A stretch of DNA of 64,000 nt from Levilactobacillus yonginensis (GTDB lineage Bacteria; Bacillota; Bacilli; Lactobacillales; Lactobacillaceae), in the NCBI RefSeq assembly GCF_964065165.1, contig NZ_OZ061549.1, positions 2,480,001 through 2,544,000 of the forward strand. Direction: 5' to 3'. The translations under genes and the position numbers were made by a program. Under the pieces are notes generated by a model. The model saw only the letters and a program-made list of their open reading frames with translations. It was not told the origin of the DNA and ran no database searches. Within the stretch, counting starts at the first letter, position 1. Every line of letters starts with the position of its first letter. This document shows, piece after piece, positions 61,416-64,000 of the stretch.

Positions 61416-62063
61416 ATGACTCCTATGAAGGAGGATTATTTAAAAATTATTTTTGAGCTGGGTGGGAAACAGAAAAAAGTTTCCAACAAGCAGATTGCTA
61501 TCAGCTTAAATATTGCGGCGGGCTCAGTCACTGAAATGGTTAATAAAATGGCCGCTGAGGGGCTGGCAGAACACACGCCGTATGCTGGTATTTCGCTGAC
61601 TAGTCGAGGAATTCGGTTGGCCGAGGATTTGGTTCGTAAGCACCGGATTTGGGAAGACTTTCTAGTTGAAAAATTAGATTACGAACTGCCCGACGTTCAT
61701 GATGAGGCTGAGGTACTGGAGCATGTGACGAGTCCTAAATTGGTCAATGCACTGGATGATATGCTCGGCCATCCTACTCACTGTCCCCATGGCGGTGTGA
61801 TTCCTGATCGTTTCGGCCACTACCACGAGGATAGCCACACGGTGTTGAACGACGCCGAAGATGGGGCCGTAGTAACGGTCGATCGGTTCATTGACAACCA
61901 CGACCTGTTGACCTACTTGGGCGATTTGAAGCTCGATATTGGGGACCAACTACGGATCTTGAAGCACGATCCCTTTGAGGGGCCAGTGACCGTTCAGAAT
62001 TTAACCGACGATGCACAATTGATTGTGAGCTACAAAGCCTCACACTACATTTTTGTTAAGTAA
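61416..62063 (+). CDS. DtxR/MntR-family metal-dependent regulator
   Basis: A 215-residue iron/manganese-type repressor. The N-terminal helix-turn-helix (MKEDYLKIIFELGGKQKKVSNKQIAISLNIAAGSVTEMVNKM) is followed by a dimerisation and metal-binding domain with VRKHRIWEDFLVEKL, EVLEHVTSPKL and GHPTHCPHG, then a C-terminal SH3-like FeoA domain. It represses metal uptake genes when metal is bound. Adjacent to a metal exporter, so a joint role in metal balance is plausible. GAGGTG precedes the ATG. Confidence 0.9.
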   Translation: MTPMKEDYLKIIFELGGKQKKVSNKQIAISLNIAAGSVTEMVNKMAAEGLAEHTPYAGISLTSRGIRLAEDLVRKHRIWEDFLVEKLDYELPDVHDEAEVLEHVTSPKLVNALDDMLGHPTHCPHGGVIPDRFGHYHEDSHTVLNDAEDGAVVTVDRFIDNHDLLTYLGDLKLDIGDQLRILKHDPFEGPVTVQNLTDDAQLIVSYKASHYIFVK

Positions 62064-62069
62064 TTGATC

Positions 62070-62114
62070 TGGCGAATCATTTCCGGGTGTTAAACGCGGA
62101 GTGGTTCGCTTTTA
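62070..62114 (+). terminator. Terminator after the DtxR-type gene
   Basis: GGCGAATCA..TCC pairs with GGA.TGGTTCGC, followed by TTTT. Confidence 0.65.
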
Positions 62115-62240
62115 ATGTGCCGCCGACCTTTTAGGAAAACCTTAATGTCTTGAGATTTCCTAGAAATTTATTGGTGGGGTGGTATACTCATTTCTAGGGG
62201 ATTTTCCCAGAATCGGGTATGACGAAAGGAAACTGTTATC

Positions 62241-62909
62241 ATGATGCTATTTAATCGTGATCGGGACCGACCATGGAAGTTTACGCTTGCCACGCTACTG
62301 TTCCTGATTATTGCTTTCTACATAAAAATGCAAAACGCTTACGTTGATTTCTTGGATTCGTCAATCGTAGACGTTATTCAAAAGAATCAACCAGGTTGGA
62401 AAACGTTACTGTACCGCGGAGTGACCAGCTTGGCGGAACCCAAGTTAGCCATCATCTGGGTGTTGATTTTGGCTTTCTTTCTGTGGGGGTTTAAGTTCAA
62501 AGTGCCTGCGCTGTGGTGTTTAGCTACCTTAGCGGGTGGGGATGTCCTGGCAACCATCGTTAAGGATGTTGTCAAACGGGCTCGGCCTAGCGCGCATCTG
62601 GCTATTGATGATGGATTCAGTTTTCCCAGTGGTCATGTCTTTGGGACTTTCCTAATTGTTGCCATGATTTGGATCATCTTGATTCCAATGATTATGACGG
62701 TTTGGAAGGCCTGGTTGGTGCGCATTGTCTTACTGGTCTGGATGGCACTGGTGATGATTTCACGGGTCTACCTCAATGCCCATTTCCCAACTGATACGTT
62801 TGGTGCCCTGTTGTTGGGCTACCTATGGTTGCAGTGTGCTGAAGGATTGTACATCCGGATCGCGCCGGTTATGCAGAAATGGCCGTTCTTGAAACGTTCC
62901 GAAATCTAA
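62241..62909 (+). CDS. PAP2-family membrane phosphatase
   Basis: A 222-residue protein with about six helices and the three lipid phosphatase motifs: KDVVKRARPS, FSFPSGH and SRVYLNAHFPTD. Such enzymes dephosphorylate undecaprenyl pyrophosphate or phosphatidylglycerol phosphate at the outer membrane face. AAAGGAA precedes two successive ATG codons (62241, 62244). Single gene. Confidence 0.9.
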   Translation: MMLFNRDRDRPWKFTLATLLFLIIAFYIKMQNAYVDFLDSSIVDVIQKNQPGWKTLLYRGVTSLAEPKLAIIWVLILAFFLWGFKFKVPALWCLATLAGGDVLATIVKDVVKRARPSAHLAIDDGFSFPSGHVFGTFLIVAMIWIILIPMIMTVWKAWLVRIVLLVWMALVMISRVYLNAHFPTDTFGALLLGYLWLQCAEGLYIRIAPVMQKWPFLKRSEI

Positions 62910-62921
62910 GTTGCGTAAATT

Positions 62922-62966
62922 AAAACGTCGATACTGGCTCCGTTGAGGAGTAGTATCGACGTTTTT
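62922..62966 (+). terminator. Terminator after the PAP2 gene
   Basis: AAAACGTCGATACT pairs with AGTATCGACGTTTT, then T. Confidence 0.85.
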
Positions 62967-63038
62967 GTAATTTAACTAAAGGTTGGAAGTTCGAAAACCG
63001 TTATCAAGGTGTTATCGACTTAAAATGCGTCTCACTCA

Positions 63039-63165
63039 GCCACCTGCGGCCGTCAGAGATTCCGCCGGCTGTGGGGATGCCTATAGCCTGAAAAGCGGTT
63101 CTTCGGCTCGGTTTGAAGTCTGGAAAAATCACCAGTCTTCACAGCTGGAGGCACCCGACCAAAAG
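63039..63165 (+). repeat. Dispersed inverted-end repeat, copy F (incomplete)
   Basis: GCCACCTGCGGCCGTCAG, GGCTGTGGGGATGCC, GCCTGAAAAGCGG and TCTTCGGCTCGG match the left half and centre of copies A, C and D, and GAAGTCTGG/CCAGTCTTC forms the inner stem. The right end is missing; the esterase gene ends 17 bases beyond. Confidence 0.7.
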
Positions 63166-63181
63166 TTTCACACGAAAAACC

Positions 63182-63976
63182 TTAAGGAAGTTCAGTTAGC
63201 CATTCGGTGGCTAGGTCCAACCAATGGGCTACGTGTGGCAGGTTCGTTCCCGGTTTCCAAGCCGTGACTGAATTAGCCAGTGCCAAGCCGTGAGGACCTT
63301 GATGGAAGACGTGTAATTCAGTATCCACACCTGCGGTAATTGATGCCTGAGCGTAGGCAAGAGCATTTTGAACAGGAACCAGTGGATCGGCAGCCGTCAC
63401 CCAGACGAAGGTCGGGACATTGGCGGCAGTTACATGTTGGTCAGCTGCAATCCTTTCGGGGTCAGCCGTCCATTTTGCTAAAGTGGCGTCATCATTTGGA
63501 AAGCCAGCTGCCGGCGTAATGACTGGGTAGCCCAAGATAATGGCTCGCGGCTTGATTTGTTCTGGTGTGGTGCCGGCTAACTGGTTGAAAGCAGCGTCGT
63601 TCCATAGGTTGTTAAATAATGCCGTGATGTGGCCACCAACTGAAAAGCCGGCTATAATCAGATTATCTGGTTGGATTTGCCAAGCGGTTGAATTTTGCCG
63701 AATCAATGCTAAACTTTGGGCTAACTCAACCACAGGTGCTGGCAGTAAGGGCTGCTTTTCGCCGGCAAATGAGTAGCGGAGGAAGAAGGCTTGGTAGCCG
63801 CGAGCAAACCATGCCATGGCTAGATCTTCTGCTTGTTGTTCTGGAATATGTGTGTACGATCCACCAGGGACAATGATAACGGTGGGGTATGTTAGCGCGG
63901 TGTCTTCAGGTTGCCGCAAGTAACCCTGCAGGTAAGCGGCGGAATCGCTAGTAAGTGACTGGGTAATGATTTTCAA
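63182..63976 (-). CDS. Alpha/beta hydrolase (esterase, acetyl-esterase-like)
   Basis: A 264-residue cytoplasmic hydrolase of the BD-FAE/AXE type. TVIIVPGGSYTHIPEQQ carries the oxyanion region, IAGFSVGGHITALF the nucleophile elbow with Ser, AADPLVPVQNAL the Asp and HQGPHGLALAN the His. Substrate likely a short acyl ester of a sugar or similar compound. It starts at TTG 63976 after GGGAGGG. Convergent with the PAP2 gene. Confidence 0.9.
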   Translation of the reverse strand: MKIITQSLTSDSAAYLQGYLRQPEDTALTYPTVIIVPGGSYTHIPEQQAEDLAMAWFARGYQAFFLRYSFAGEKQPLLPAPVVELAQSLALIRQNSTAWQIQPDNLIIAGFSVGGHITALFNNLWNDAAFNQLAGTTPEQIKPRAIILGYPVITPAAGFPNDDATLAKWTADPERIAADQHVTAANVPTFVWVTAADPLVPVQNALAYAQASITAGVDTELHVFHQGPHGLALANSVTAWKPGTNLPHVAHWLDLATEWLTELP

Positions 63977-64000
63977 ATGTGAACCCTCCCAAAATAAAAT

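Noticed and set aside
1..64000. tRNA, rRNA, CRISPR arrays, intact insertion sequences, prophage structural genes
   Set aside because: Looked for characteristic motifs (tRNA T-loop GGTTCRA with paired arms, regular short repeats with spacers, DDE transposase blocks) and found none that hold up.

Overview
The window looks like the chromosome of a lactic acid bacterium of the family Lactobacillaceae. Levilactobacillus or a close relative is my best guess, but that is an inference from gene content, not a search result. Supporting signs are an araR/araE/araB/araD/araA arabinose cluster, pepN and pepD peptidases, a PyrR-type attenuator before a uracil permease, a KxYKxGKxW-type signal peptide with an LPxTG-type anchor, many TTG starts with strong Shine-Dalgarno sites, and roughly even base composition in the core genes. 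I see no rRNA, tRNA, CRISPR array or intact insertion sequence.

Layout. 0-7.3 kb is core: a truncated cation/proton antiporter (minus strand), the helicase-like RNA polymerase recycling factor HelD, pantothenate kinase coaA, a GNAT protein, and GMP synthase guaA. 7.4-17.0 kb, directly after the 3' end of guaA, is accessory. It is AT-richer at its left end and packed with small secreted proteins: three tandem paralogues, three members of a second secreted family, a C39-like and an NlpC/P60 cysteine peptidase, a lipoprotein, an XRE regulator, a frameshifted small gene and a broken CAP-domain gene. 17.3-25.5 kb holds a 1070-residue LPxTG surface protein, another exported protein, a LysR/PhzF divergent pair, a flavodoxin, a fragment resembling a replication initiator, and a secreted matrixin-like protein whose zinc motif is gone. 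25.8-36.8 kb carries pepN, pepD, a disulfide oxidoreductase with an OhrR-type regulator, recQ and a short UvrA paralogue. 37.0-46.1 kb is the arabinose cluster, flanked on each side by a paralogous sugar O-acetyltransferase. 46.4-53.9 kb contains a GcvH-like protein, an RluA pseudouridine synthase, a DUF1003 protein, GNAT and MarR genes, an MFS transporter and pyrP. 54.4-64 kb contains azlCD, a MerR-regulated DHA2 efflux pump, a CDF metal exporter, a DtxR/MntR-type regulator, a PAP2 phosphatase and an esterase.

Two repeat families stand out. One is a dispersed intergenic element of about 180-200 bp with inverted ends (six copies, two in tandem after araA). The other is a pair of long hairpins of about 100 nt at 20.6 and 23.8 kb. 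They share a short conserved middle, while their outer and apical stems differ in sequence and still pair. Several regulatory sites can be read directly: AraR-like boxes and a cre-like site before araE, a perfect cre at the first acetyltransferase, a palindrome in the MarR -35 region, a divergent-promoter palindrome at the efflux pump, an operator-like palindrome at the OhrR-type gene, and a 14-bp palindrome before the UvrA-like gene.
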